Notes: generated by a model not told the origin, from the letters alone. 64,000 nucleotides of DNA from Echinicola shivajiensis (GCF_018642165.1 NZ_JAHHZM010000002.1:515624-579623); one strand, 5' to 3'. Shown: positions 43,269 through 52,458, counted from the first letter of the stretch. A program made the numbers and translations.

Positions 43269-44935
43269 CATTTATCATTTTTTTGGGGCTTGAAATAAGG
43301 TATATAATTAAAACTTATTCCATTTTGCTTGTTTTCTCCTTTGATGGCTTCTAATGGAGTTTTGATATTATACATTTCCTTTTTCCACTCTGGGATTTGA
43401 TCGTAGACTTGCTGTAAGTCATTAACAGTTCCGCCAAGTTGGCCTTCATATTTCTTAGGGCGGTTTTGGTGTTCAAAATAAATATCTATGGCTTTCTCAT
43501 AAGCAGAAACATGGTCATACCCAGTTCTATTCATGAAAAAAGTCTTGTAAAATCCATTGTTGGTTTGAAGATGAACCTCAGTTTCATAATCATCTTTCTC
43601 TTTACCATTAGAGGTGTATTTTCTATGATAGTACCAAAATGCAATGTCTTCTTGGTTATAGGATTTTAGCTCTTTGTTTGGTATTACTTTTTTATCCAAA
43701 TAAATTGTATAAAAAGTATTTTTTTGCCATTCTTTCATTTGATAGCTTGAAGGGCGTTTTTTGTTCAAATTCATCGGGGGAGCAGGAATTCCAGAAAGTT
43801 TGGGAGCCTTTGCCCTGTTTTCTTCTGACATATACGCCCAAAGTTGTCTCATTCTATCCAATTTAATTTCTTCCATACTTACCGAATGCTGTTCTAATTT
43901 GGCTTCATCCATTATTCTTTCAAAACTTTGATGAAGCATTACAAATTCCTTCAAATAAGCATCATCTTGCTGAAGTGATACATATGAAGTGTTTGATTCA
44001 ACTATGAGTTCGTTAGTATTTTCATGAGGTCTCATGGCAAGCATTGATACGATTCCTAGAGCAAAGGGAACGGTCAGCACTTTGACTGCGGTCTTTTGCC
44101 AATTTTTAGTTTTGTTCATCATGGTTATTCGGTTTTTGGTCAATGAATATTTGGAATAGCTTACCAAATGGTTTTGCTGTTGTTGCAAGACATGGGAGAG
44201 CAGCAAATATTGATAGCTTTTTTTGTCTTCACATTCTTGAACTACTGCCTCATCAGCTATAAATTCATGGTTCAGTTGGATGGCTTTCTTAAATAGGTGA
44301 AATACAGGGTTGAACCAAAAAATACTTTTAAGCACTTCGATAAAAAGGATATCTAGGCTATGCCATTGGCGGGCATGGATTTCTTCATGAAGTAGTAATT
44401 GGGAATTGACCTGTCTATTTATGAATTGCGATTTTTCTAGAAAAATATATTGCATAAAGGTGAAAGGAAGGTCTTTTCCTTTACTCAATACAGCTTTGTA
44501 GTGCCCCTGATCAATAATGGGGCCCCTCTTTATTTTTAAAAATAATGTGCGAAGGTTGATCGTCAAACGAATTACTAAGACAAGTAAAACTAATATATAA
44601 ACTGCCAGGATAATGGTCCATAATGGCAGTGCTTGTTTAGATCTCACTATATTATCAGTTTCCTTCTCTAGTATAATTGGTGCTGAATTGGTTGCTATCA
44701 GGTTTGTAGACATCAATTCTTCTTGACTAAGGCTTGGAAAAGTAGGAGTAGCATTTACAAGTTTTGTATGGGGGGTAAGAGGAGATTGTATAAATGGAAC
44801 ACACAATGAAAAGAGGAGACTTCCTAAAAGGAAATACCGGTTGAATTGGTAAGCCTTTTCTTTTGAAAGTAGAAAATGGTAAACCAAGTACAAAATTAAC
44901 AGGCTAATTGCTGATTTGATCAAGTAGGCTATCAT
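43265..44935 (-). CDS. M56-family (BlaR1/MecR1-like) membrane metallopeptidase
   Basis: 556 residues. Membrane helices surround the cytoplasmic zinc motif H183-E-E-I-H187 in LLLHEEIHARQW, with the third ligand region NHEFIADEAV nearby. After about residue 285 the C-terminal part is soluble and does not show the penicillin-binding domain of true BlaR1. So it is an M56 protease sensing something other than beta-lactam, acting on its BlaI partner encoded immediately upstream (4-base overlap). Its stop codon lies inside the inserted inverted-repeat element. The signal it senses is unknown. Confidence 0.87.
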   Translation of the reverse strand: MIAYLIKSAISLLILYLVYHFLLSKEKAYQFNRYFLLGSLLFSLCVPFIQSPLTPHTKLVNATPTFPSLSQEELMSTNLIATNSAPIILEKETDNIVRSKQALPLWTIILAVYILVLLVLVIRLTINLRTLFLKIKRGPIIDQGHYKAVLSKGKDLPFTFMQYIFLEKSQFINRQVNSQLLLHEEIHARQWHSLDILFIEVLKSIFWFNPVFHLFKKAIQLNHEFIADEAVVQECEDKKSYQYLLLSHVLQQQQNHLVSYSKYSLTKNRITMMNKTKNWQKTAVKVLTVPFALGIVSMLAMRPHENTNELIVESNTSYVSLQQDDAYLKEFVMLHQSFERIMDEAKLEQHSVSMEEIKLDRMRQLWAYMSEENRAKAPKLSGIPAPPMNLNKKRPSSYQMKEWQKNTFYTIYLDKKVIPNKELKSYNQEDIAFWYYHRKYTSNGKEKDDYETEVHLQTNNGFYKTFFMNRTGYDHVSAYEKAIDIYFEHQNRPKKYEGQLGGTVNDLQQVYDQIPEWKKEMYNIKTPLEAIKGENKQNGISFNYIPYFKPQKNDKC

Positions 44936-45303
44936 TGCTTTTTATTTTCGATTTGACGGTCAATCAACTGTTTGAGTTCTTCCAGTTCCTCTTGGCTCAG
45001 GTCTGTCTCTGAAGTGAAGAAAGAGGCAAATTGAGAAGGACTATTGTCAAAGAAATTCTTAATAATTCCTTTTACCTGTTTACTGAAATAAGCGCTTTTT
45101 TTTATGAGGGGATAGTATTCCCTAGAGTTACCAAAAGTTTTAAAAGACACAAATTTCTTTTCTGTCATTCTTTTTAAAAGTGTTGCCACAGTGGTTGGGG
45201 CTGGTTTGGGATCTGGATAGGCTTCAAGAAGGTCCTTCATAAAGGCCTTTTCCAATTTCCAAAGGTAATTCATCAATTGTTCTTCACTAGGAGCAAGCTT
45301 CAT
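44932..45303 (-). CDS. BlaI/MecI-family transcriptional repressor
   Basis: 123 residues with the winged helix of this family: PAPTTVATLLKRMTEKKFVS (about 34-53) and the dimer helices at the C terminus (ETDLSQEELEELKQLIDRQI). The stop overlaps the M56 peptidase start by four bases, so both are made together and the protease would cleave the repressor. It probably controls its own operon. No beta-lactamase gene is nearby, so the regulon is unknown. Confidence 0.9.
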   Translation of the reverse strand: MKLAPSEEQLMNYLWKLEKAFMKDLLEAYPDPKPAPTTVATLLKRMTEKKFVSFKTFGNSREYYPLIKKSAYFSKQVKGIIKNFFDNSPSQFASFFTSETDLSQEELEELKQLIDRQIENKKQ

Positions 45304-45408
45304 TTCTACATTGTTAGATGTTGTTCTATAAATGTAGAATAAAAATATAATTAAAAAAATAGTTAAGAAGAAAAAGTTTTTAATTAATTGAAAAAGAGTT
45401 TGTTGTGC

Positions 45409-46632
45409 TTATAAGATCTCGAGCAACTTGGTTTTGATAATTGGGGTTTTATTGCTTATTTCTGTCCATGCAAACAGTAATCCCTCTTTTGAAAGTGTCA
45501 TCTGAGGGAAACCACTGGCCCTTTCCTCTGAAGTTTTTGCAATACTGATAGCTTCTTTGCTATTGCCATTTTGATAGACTTTCTTTGCCTTGATTTCTCC
45601 TTCTTCCATCCAGGAGACATAAGCACTGCTTTCATCAGCTATTACAATATCCACTCTTCCAATGCTTGGAGCTTCATTGATTTTGATTGGGTTTCCGAAA
45701 CTTTCGCCGCCATCTTTTGAAAAAATAACCTTGACTTCTGCCATGCCTCTAGCTGCAGTAAACCAAGCAACCGCCAAGGTATTTCCCTTTGAAGCAGCCC
45801 TGGGGCCATTTACAGGGCATCCTTTGATTTGCCAATTGTCTTGGAAGATTACCTTTGGCTGGGTCCATTGTCCATTTATTAACCTACTGATGGCAATGTC
45901 CCTAACTTCTGTAATTCCCCTGTCCCTAAATACAACTATTGGTCCATTTTCAGTCAGGGCGGTGGCAGTTTGACAGCAATCACAGGTCCGGTTGTCAATT
46001 TCCCATTCTTGTATTTTCTCACCCTCAGGTGAAATAATGGCTGCCCTTAGGGTCATTGCGGCCATGCTCCCTGACTCATGGCTATGGTGGTCCATTTGAC
46101 CAGCTGAATTTCTTCCGTCCAACCAAGAGACCAAATAATTCCCTTTATAGGGGAGCATGGAAACAAAACCATGCTCAGCCTGCAAGCCATCATCGTGCAG
46201 CTTTTTTGGAGCTGTCCAGCTTTTTCCATCCATTGTACTCAGATAGTGTATATCATAGGCGTAGGAGCTTTCCCCATTTTTTTGAAGAAAAAATGAAAGC
46301 ATGGAGTTTCCATCTTTGCTTGTAATTTGAGGATAATCAGCCCAATTGATAAACCAATTACCGCCCGAGGCTATAGTTTGGGGACTTTTCCATTTCCCTT
46401 CCTCAAAGGATGCATACTTTAATGCTGCATTATTCCCTTCTTTTTCCACCCAAGACATATAAGTTTGTCCAGTAGCTGAAGTCATTAAATAAGGTTCACC
46501 GTATTTTTTGGTGCTGTCAGCTTCAAAGGGAATATCCAAAAAAGTGGATTGATGAGTTGATTGATCTGGAGATGAGCAAGAAATAAAGGTAATAAGAAAC
46601 AAAATGAGGCTAGTGCTATTTGTGTTGTTCAT
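45409..46632 (-). CDS. BNR/sialidase-fold lipoprotein
   Basis: 407 residues with a lipoprotein signal (ILFLITFISC, cysteine near residue 19). Repeated blade-like motifs are present: GQTYMSWVEKEG, GNYLVSWLDGR, VIFSKDGGESFGNPIKI (the BNR Asp-box type S-x-D-G-G-x-x-F) and SAYVSWMEEG. A CDCCQTA cluster is found near residue 224. The fold is that of sialidase-like six-bladed propellers, but no catalytic arginine triad is identified, so it may bind rather than cleave. It is a single gene. Confidence 0.75.
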   Translation of the reverse strand: MNNTNSTSLILFLITFISCSSPDQSTHQSTFLDIPFEADSTKKYGEPYLMTSATGQTYMSWVEKEGNNAALKYASFEEGKWKSPQTIASGGNWFINWADYPQITSKDGNSMLSFFLQKNGESSYAYDIHYLSTMDGKSWTAPKKLHDDGLQAEHGFVSMLPYKGNYLVSWLDGRNSAGQMDHHSHESGSMAAMTLRAAIISPEGEKIQEWEIDNRTCDCCQTATALTENGPIVVFRDRGITEVRDIAISRLINGQWTQPKVIFQDNWQIKGCPVNGPRAASKGNTLAVAWFTAARGMAEVKVIFSKDGGESFGNPIKINEAPSIGRVDIVIADESSAYVSWMEEGEIKAKKVYQNGNSKEAISIAKTSEERASGFPQMTLSKEGLLFAWTEISNKTPIIKTKLLEIL

Positions 46633-46696
46633 CTGTAATTGGCTTTAATTTTCCCTTTTGAATTTTAATAAAATTAGCTCTCCTAATAATTGAAAT

Positions 46697-46720
46697 GTCC
46701 CGCAGCTAAGCTGACGGGAC
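46697..46720. repeat. Short hairpin beside the 46.7 kb element
   Basis: GTCCCG / CGGGAC arms with a 12-base loop. It may belong to the neighbouring inverted-repeat element or act in transcription ending. Confidence 0.45.
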
Positions 46721-46725
46721 AATAA

Positions 46726-46828
46726 GTCAGCCTAAGCGGACTTGTCTAACCACCAGGCAGAGTCGAGGTCCAATGTTTAGCCTTCGGCTTAAGTTTATCC
46801 TGAGCTAAGTCGAAGGGCTTAGGCTGAC
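46726..46828. mobile_element. Inverted-repeat element, GTCAGCCTAAG ends
   Basis: 11-base perfect ends GTCAGCCTAAG / CTTAGGCTGAC, 103 bases apart outer to outer. The interior carries TTATCCTGAGCTAAGTCGAA, a variant of the widely spread TCCTGAGC.GAGTCGAAGG repeat found in many genomes. No gene is in it. It lies between the BNR lipoprotein and the fucose cluster. Confidence 0.65.
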
Positions 46829-46922
46829 ATCACTTTATTGATAGTTTAAAACAATATCTCATCTCACTACTCCAAAAACAATAATTTTTACTCAAGACTC
46901 ACGACTCCCTACTCAAGACTAT

Positions 46923-47258
46923 TTACTTCATATCGAAAATCTTATCCATTACTTGCCATTTTTCTCCCTCGGGAACTCCTGGTAGCCCCTGTTGGAATGT
47001 CCACATAAGGTCTTCCCATTCTTTTACCTTGGCATTGCCTGCATCCATTTCTGCCTTTTTGTCGAAGGAAAATTCAGGTATAGTTTCCATGATCATAAAA
47101 AGCCTGTTTTCCCAGCGGTAAATTTCCATACTTTCAATACCCGAATCTTTGATGCTTTTGATAATTTCAGGCCATACCTCTCTATGGTAGGCTTCGTATT
47201 CTTCTATTATTTTTGGATCATTTTTTAGGTCCAAAGCAAGGGTGTATCTATTAGTCAT
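46923..47258 (-). CDS. L-rhamnose/L-fucose mutarotase-family protein
   Basis: 111 residues from MTNRYTLALDLK (an ATG eighteen codons upstream overlaps the end of the lactonase gene and is unlikely). Family signatures are YHREVWPEIIKSIKDSGIES and EIYRWENRLFMIMET. It interconverts sugar anomers, giving the form used by the dehydrogenase. It is the last gene of the fucose unit, with only 10 bases from the preceding gene. Confidence 0.88.
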   Translation of the reverse strand: MTNRYTLALDLKNDPKIIEEYEAYHREVWPEIIKSIKDSGIESMEIYRWENRLFMIMETIPEFSFDKKAEMDAGNAKVKEWEDLMWTFQQGLPGVPEGEKWQVMDKIFDMK

Positions 47259-47268
47259 AATTCTTGTT

Positions 47269-48096
47269 TTATTTAATTCCATAAAAGTTTGCCGCAGTAA
47301 ATCCAAGGACATCAGCTTGCTCTTTTTCGCTCAATTCTTCAATATAATCTTTGACGATACCTGTGTTTTTAGGATAATCAGCAGCGAGTAAAGCCACTGG
47401 CCAGTCAGATCCGAACATCAGTCTTTTGCTGCCAAAAGCTTCAAATACCACATCCATATAAGGTGCCAATTCAGCTTTGGTCCATTTGTTCCAATCAGCT
47501 TCTGTTACCATCCCAGATACCTTGCAGCTAACATTGTCAAAACCTGAAATGATCTTCATGTTTTTGGCCCATTCGTCTATTTTACCATCTTTGATATAAG
47601 GCTTGGCTAGGTGGTCTATTACAAAAGGCTGGTTCGGAAAGCTTTTTACCAGATTTATGGCTTCTTCCAGATGGTGAGGGAAGATCAGGATATCATAGGT
47701 ATATCCAAATTTTTCCAAGTGGGCCATGCCTTTTCTAAAAGCAGCATCTGCCATCAATTCTGGCGGCTGGCCTTGAAGGATCATTCTAAAACCAGCCATA
47801 TTAACTGTGTCACTATAATTTTCTAGATCTTCTAGGATATTTTCTGAACAAAGGTCAACCCAACCCACTACTTTTTTTATCCAAGGATTTTCTTTGGCCA
47901 ATTCCAATAAAAATTCATTTTCATCCAATGATTCATCTGCCTGCACGGCAACTGTACCATCAAATCCCTCATGATCCAATAAAGGCTTTAGGTCTGAAGG
48001 AAGAAAATCCTTACGGATCACGGACATGTTCTCCTCAATCCAAGCATGCTTTTCTGGATTGTATTTCCAAAAATGTTGATGGGCATCAATTTTCAT
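47269..48096 (-). CDS. Amidohydrolase-family lactonase, probably L-fuconolactonase
   Basis: 275 residues. The amidohydrolase metal site begins at KIDAHQHFW (residues 2-10) and continues with VIDHLAKP and MFGSDWPVALL. This branch includes L-fucono-1,5-lactonase, and the neighbouring fuconate dehydratase, hydrolase and mutarotase genes support that assignment. It opens the lactone to L-fuconate. Confidence 0.88.
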   Translation of the reverse strand: MKIDAHQHFWKYNPEKHAWIEENMSVIRKDFLPSDLKPLLDHEGFDGTVAVQADESLDENEFLLELAKENPWIKKVVGWVDLCSENILEDLENYSDTVNMAGFRMILQGQPPELMADAAFRKGMAHLEKFGYTYDILIFPHHLEEAINLVKSFPNQPFVIDHLAKPYIKDGKIDEWAKNMKIISGFDNVSCKVSGMVTEADWNKWTKAELAPYMDVVFEAFGSKRLMFGSDWPVALLAADYPKNTGIVKDYIEELSEKEQADVLGFTAANFYGIK

Positions 48097-48125
48097 TAAT
48101 CAGTTGTTTTGGGTAAGACAAATAA

Positions 48126-48153
48126 AACCTGCCAATCCCAGGACTGGCAGGTT
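48126..48153 (-). terminator. Terminator/attenuator within the fucose cluster
   Basis: Arms AACCTGCCA / TGGCAGGTT with a 10-base loop, followed on the minus strand by TTTATTTG. It lies between the hydrolase and lactonase genes, so downstream genes may be expressed at a lower level. Confidence 0.65.
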
Positions 48154-48175
48154 CAAATATAATTAAAGGAACAAA

Positions 48176-49033
48176 TTATCCCTTATAGTTTACAGCGGTT
48201 TGGCTAGAAGTTCCCAGTCCATCAATACCAAGTTCCACTACATCACCTTCTTTCAAGTAGGTAGGAGGGTTCAATCCCAAGCCAACACCAGCAGGAGTAC
48301 CTGTGGAGATGATATCTCCTGGCAATAGGGTCATATAATTACTTAAGTGGCTGATCAAAGTTGGAATGTCAAATACCAAGTCAGAAGTATTGCTGTTCTG
48401 AAGCATTTTGCCATTCACTTTTAACCATAGGTTAAGGTTGTGAGGATCTTCGATCTCATCTTTGGTTACCAAATATGGTCCTAAAGGAGAGAAGTTATCA
48501 TTACTTTTTCCTTTTACCCATTGGCCACCATGGCTCAATTGGAAGTCACGCTCAGAAACATCATTAAGCAAGCAATAACCGGCAACATAATCCATGGCAT
48601 CTTCCTTGGCTACATAGCTGGCTTTTTTACCGATCATCACGGCCAATTCTACTTCCCAATCCGTCTTTTCAGAGTCTCTAGGGATGATGATATTATCATT
48701 TGGTCCACATAGGGAAGAAGTGGCCTTCATAAAGATCACTGGCTGCTTTGGTACTTCCATGCCACTTTCCTTGGCATGCAAAGAGTAGTTTAGACCGATG
48801 CAGATGATCTTAGAAGGACGCTTGATAGGAGGGCCCAGACGGGTTTCATTGCTCACAACTGGACAATCAGCCTCGTTGTTTTCCAACCAAGCTGCCAATT
48901 TGTTCAAGCCGTCATTTTCCAAGAATTCTTCTGTCCAGTCCTGTCCGAAAGCACTACAGTCGATACGTGTTCCGTCAGCTTTCTCAATACCTGGCTTTTC
49001 TTGGCCAGCATTTCCAAATCTTAATAATTTCAT
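48176..49033 (-). CDS. FAH-family hydrolase, probably 2,4-diketo-3-deoxy-L-fuconate hydrolase
   Basis: 285 residues. KIICIGLNYSLHAKESGMEV (about 74-93), DWEVELAVMIGKKASYV with the metal glutamates, and LLPGDIISTGTPAGVGLGLN are the FAH signatures of the long form. In the oxidative L-fucose path this enzyme splits 2,4-diketo-3-deoxy-fuconate into pyruvate and lactate. It is the third gene in the transcription order, following an inserted MITE-like element. Confidence 0.9.
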   Translation of the reverse strand: MKLLRFGNAGQEKPGIEKADGTRIDCSAFGQDWTEEFLENDGLNKLAAWLENNEADCPVVSNETRLGPPIKRPSKIICIGLNYSLHAKESGMEVPKQPVIFMKATSSLCGPNDNIIIPRDSEKTDWEVELAVMIGKKASYVAKEDAMDYVAGYCLLNDVSERDFQLSHGGQWVKGKSNDNFSPLGPYLVTKDEIEDPHNLNLWLKVNGKMLQNSNTSDLVFDIPTLISHLSNYMTLLPGDIISTGTPAGVGLGLNPPTYLKEGDVVELGIDGLGTSSQTAVNYKG

Positions 49034-49095
49034 TTTAATTATTCTTTTGAGGTAAGTAATAGAGGGCTTACCTGTTATAGATTATTATTGAAAAT

Positions 49096-49236
49096 AGAGG
49101 CTTTCTCAAAAGTCTGAAATACGTCATCACGAGCGAAGCGAAGTGATCTCGATGTATTCGGATTGTACGAAAGTGGAGATTGCTTCTTTTCGCTACCGCT
49201 ACAATCGCAATGACGTGGAATTTTGAGATAGCCTCT
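49096..49236. mobile_element. MITE-like element, AGGCTNTCTCAAA ends (copy 2)
   Basis: Ends AGAGGCTTTCTCAAA and TTTGAGATAGCCTCT, 14 of 15 bases matching as inverted repeats, 141 bases in all. The interior holds CGTCATCACGAGCGAAGCGA and GAGATTGCTTCTTTTCGCTA, two inverted halves of a repeat known to be common in the phylum. It sits between two genes of the fucose cluster. Confidence 0.75.
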
Positions 49237-49242
49237 CTTATA

Positions 49243-49998
49243 TTACATTTTTAGATTAACAAATCCACCGTCAATAGGGTAGTTGCCTCCTGTTAGGAAG
49301 GATGATTCGTCCTTGCAAAGGTAAAATGCCATAGCAGCAATCTCCTCTGGAGTACCCATTCTTCCTATCGGCTGGGTAGCAGCCAATTTGTCAAACATCT
49401 CCTTTTCCTGTCCAGGGTAGTTTTTGGCCAAAAAGCCATCAACAAAAGGAGTATGGACACGACCTGGAGCAATGCTGTTTACGCGGATATTATAGGAAAC
49501 GTAATCCCTGGCCATGGAAAGCGTCATGGAAAATACAGCTCCCTTAGTCATGGAATAAGCGAATCGATCAGGAATTCCGATGGTAGAAGCCACTGAAGCC
49601 ATATTGACGATGGAACCACCGTTTTCCTTCATTTTAGGCAGGCTGGCTATGCTGCAGTTATATATTCCTTTTACATTCACCTGGTACAATCTGTCAAAAT
49701 CAGCTTCACTGGTATTTTCCAAATTTCCTACATGGGAAACTCCTGCATTATTGACCAATACATCTATATTTCCAGGAATGGAATCAATGGTATTTTTCAT
49801 CTCCTCGGTCTTTGAAACATCTCCCTGTAAAAAGGTGACTTTATGACCTTTTTCTGTCAGCTCCTTAGCTACTTTTTCTCCTGAATTTTGATCAAAATCT
49901 ATGAAATATACATTTCCTCCTTCTTCAGCAAAGCGGGTGGTCATGGCCAAGCCAATTCCACTTGCTCCACCGGTAATCAAAATGGTTTTATTTTCCAT
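49243..49998 (-). CDS. SDR oxidoreductase of the L-fucose pathway
   Basis: 251 residues from MENKTILITGGASGIGLAM (an earlier ATG eight codons upstream is less likely). The cofactor motif GGASGIG (10-16), NNAG (about 82-85) and the catalytic YSMTKGA are present. Related proteins are L-fucose dehydrogenase or 2-keto-3-deoxy-L-fuconate dehydrogenase. As only one SDR is in the window, I cannot tell which of the two steps it does. It is the second gene after the dehydratase. Confidence 0.87.
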   Translation of the reverse strand: MENKTILITGGASGIGLAMTTRFAEEGGNVYFIDFDQNSGEKVAKELTEKGHKVTFLQGDVSKTEEMKNTIDSIPGNIDVLVNNAGVSHVGNLENTSEADFDRLYQVNVKGIYNCSIASLPKMKENGGSIVNMASVASTIGIPDRFAYSMTKGAVFSMTLSMARDYVSYNIRVNSIAPGRVHTPFVDGFLAKNYPGQEKEMFDKLAATQPIGRMGTPEEIAAMAFYLCKDESSFLTGGNYPIDGGFVNLKM

Positions 49999-50071
49999 GG
50001 TCTGTTTATCTTCCAAAATCAATTTGCAAAGCTAATTTTAAATTGTTTTCTTTCTTCTTTGGACTGTCGCT

Positions 50072-51391
50072 TTAGGCCTTTGCTGGTGCTTCGTTCCAAA
50101 CCGGTCCAGTGGCAAAGTCATATTCAGCCAATGAATCAGCCTTTATTTCAATACTATAGCCTGGAAGGCTAGGAGCTTGATAACGACCATCCTTAATGTT
50201 CACTGGATCAATAAAGTGTTCGTGCAAGTGATCCACATATTCGATCACACGGCCTTCCATGGTTCCACTGATAGCAATATAGTCTATCATGGATAGGTGC
50301 TGAACATATTCACAAAGACCCACACCGCCAGCATGAGGACAAACTGGAATATCGAATTTCTTTGCGATCAACATGATAGCAAGGTTTTCATTTACTCCAC
50401 CAACTCTACAGCTATCAATCTGACAAATCTGTAAAGCACCAGCTTTCATCAACTGCTTGAAGATAACCCTGTTTTGGCAATGCTCACCAGTGGCAACCAA
50501 GATAGGTTTAACTCCGTCGCTGATGGCTTTATGGCCTAGGATATCATCAGGACTGGTAGGCTCTTCGATCCAAAGTGGGTTAAATTTAGCCAATTGTTTC
50601 ATGTTTTCAATGGCTTCACTAACTTCCCATCTTTGGTTGGCATCCATCATGAGGTACATGTCGTCGCCTATCTCCTCGCGAATGATGGCTGCTCGGCGCA
50701 TATCATCATCCAAATTGGCACCTACTTTCATTTTGATATGCTTCCAGCCTTCTTGTTTGGCTTCGCGGCAAAGTCTCCTGATTTTATCATCCGTATAGCC
50801 CAACCAACCAGCAGAGGTGGTGTATCCAGGATAACCGTTTTCTTCTAGGAATTTAATGCGTTCGGCTTTGCCTTCGGTGGTTTCTTTGAAGATCTCCAAA
50901 GCTTCTTCAGGGGTCACTACATCAGTGATATAAGTAAAGTCAATACATTTTACCAATTCTTCTGGAGACATTTCTCCGATGAGCTTCCAAAGTGGTTTTT
51001 TCTCAGCTTTGGCATAAAGGTCCCAAACAGCATTAACCAAGGCTCCTGTGGCCAAGTGCACCACACCTTTTTCCGGTCCCAGCCACCTGATTTGGCTGTC
51101 ACTATTCACCATTTTCCAAAATGCTCCCATGTCTGCTGTAAATTCAGCCAGGTCCTTTCCGATTACATGGTGTGCAATGGCTTCCAAAGCTGCACAACAA
51201 ATTTCATTACCTCTACCTATGGTAAAAGTCAATCCATGACCTTCCAATTCAGGATGGTTGGTCTTTAGAATGATATATGCAGCAGAATAATCAGGATCAG
51301 GGTTCATCGCATCTGATCCATGTTTTTCTTTACTGGTTGGAAATCTAATATCCTTTACCAGATAGTCGGTAATTTTAATGTTCATTTTCAA
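50072..51391 (-). CDS. L-fuconate dehydratase (enolase superfamily)
   Basis: 439 residues. The catalytic residues fit FucD: KMKVGANLDDDMRRA with the lysine base, MMDANQRWEVSEAIENM with the metal aspartate, WIEEPTSPDDI, ATGEHCQNR and SCRVGGVNENLAIMLIAKKF then PVCPHAGGVGLCEYVQHL. This is the best-recognised enzyme in the cluster. It dehydrates L-fuconate to 2-keto-3-deoxy-L-fuconate. It is the first gene of the unit, divergent from the AraC regulator. Confidence 0.93.
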   Translation of the reverse strand: MKMNIKITDYLVKDIRFPTSKEKHGSDAMNPDPDYSAAYIILKTNHPELEGHGLTFTIGRGNEICCAALEAIAHHVIGKDLAEFTADMGAFWKMVNSDSQIRWLGPEKGVVHLATGALVNAVWDLYAKAEKKPLWKLIGEMSPEELVKCIDFTYITDVVTPEEALEIFKETTEGKAERIKFLEENGYPGYTTSAGWLGYTDDKIRRLCREAKQEGWKHIKMKVGANLDDDMRRAAIIREEIGDDMYLMMDANQRWEVSEAIENMKQLAKFNPLWIEEPTSPDDILGHKAISDGVKPILVATGEHCQNRVIFKQLMKAGALQICQIDSCRVGGVNENLAIMLIAKKFDIPVCPHAGGVGLCEYVQHLSMIDYIAISGTMEGRVIEYVDHLHEHFIDPVNIKDGRYQAPSLPGYSIEIKADSLAEYDFATGPVWNEAPAKA

Positions 51392-51585
51392 TTAATATAT
51401 TGTTCTATTTTGCTTCTTAGAAAAGATCATGCAAGTTGACATGTTTTGTACTTAATGGCTACATTAATCTTAGTTATATATAATACTATTTTTGCTTACT
51501 TTTTGGGTAGTTTTGATTTTGTTCGATAATATTTGTAATATTGGTCGCAATAAATCACAAAATGATCTAAGATTTAACAAGTTAT

Positions 51586-52458
51586 ATGAAAGCCAAATTA
51601 CTTGAAAGAAAAAGCCCCTTTGACCGCTCGTTTTTGGTGGCCAAACATTCCTATCCCTATTTTCTGGATATTTGGCATTATCATAGTGAACTTGAATTGG
51701 TATATATTCTTAAGAGTAAGGGGACAAGGTTTATCGGGGATAATATTGAGCAATTTGATCAGGGAGATTTGATCCTGATTGGGGAAAATTTGCCCCATTT
51801 ATGGCAGAATGATCCCGAGTATTTTGACGAGAAAGTAGAGGCGAGTGCAGAGGCATATTCTGTTCATTTTAATAAGAATTTTGCAGGAGAGGATTTTTTA
51901 CGCCTTCCTGAAATGAAGCAGATAAGGAAACTCCTTGAAAAGGCCAATCAAGGGATAAAATTCCTGGGAGAGACTAAGAAGAATGCGTTACTTTGGATGC
52001 AAAAGCTACATGATGCTGAGGGGGTGGATCAATTGGTGATTTTGATGGAGTTTTTGGCTACTCTGTCTAAGGAAGATGAAATAGAGCTGTTAAGCACCGA
52101 TGGTTTTAGTTTTCCATTACATATTACAGGTGATGATAGAGTGGACAAGGTGTATTCATTTACCTTTAACAATTTCAAAAGGAATATTACTCTGGAAGAA
52201 GTGGCTGAATTGGTGCATCTGAATCCTACTGCTTTTTGTAGGTATTTTAAAAAATCCACCAAGAAAACCTACTCTAAATTTCTTAATGAAATCAGGGTGG
52301 GATATGCCTGTAAATTATTGATCGAAGAAAGGTTAAATATTTCCGAAGTGGGTTATGAATGTGGTTTTAATAACCTTTCGAATTTCAATAGACAGTTCAA
52401 GAATGTAATGGATATTTCCCCTTCTGAATATATGAAGAAACATAAAAAACATCGATAG
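51586..52458 (+). CDS. AraC-family regulator, probably of the fucose genes
   Basis: 290 residues. The N-terminal cupin (HYHSELELVYILKSKGTRF, NLPHLWQND) is followed by a C-terminal AraC domain: ITLEEVAELVHLNPTAFCRY and NISEVGYECGFNNLSNFNRQ, then ISPSEYMKKH. It starts 194 bases from the divergent fuconate dehydratase, the usual arrangement for a local activator. The ligand is presumably fucose, fuconate or a breakdown product. Confidence 0.88.
   Translation: MKAKLLERKSPFDRSFLVAKHSYPYFLDIWHYHSELELVYILKSKGTRFIGDNIEQFDQGDLILIGENLPHLWQNDPEYFDEKVEASAEAYSVHFNKNFAGEDFLRLPEMKQIRKLLEKANQGIKFLGETKKNALLWMQKLHDAEGVDQLVILMEFLATLSKEDEIELLSTDGFSFPLHITGDDRVDKVYSFTFNNFKRNITLEEVAELVHLNPTAFCRYFKKSTKKTYSKFLNEIRVGYACKLLIEERLNISEVGYECGFNNLSNFNRQFKNVMDISPSEYMKKHKKHR

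Noticed and set aside
43265..45303. Beta-lactam resistance operon
   Set aside because: No penicillin-binding sensor domain and no beta-lactamase gene nearby.
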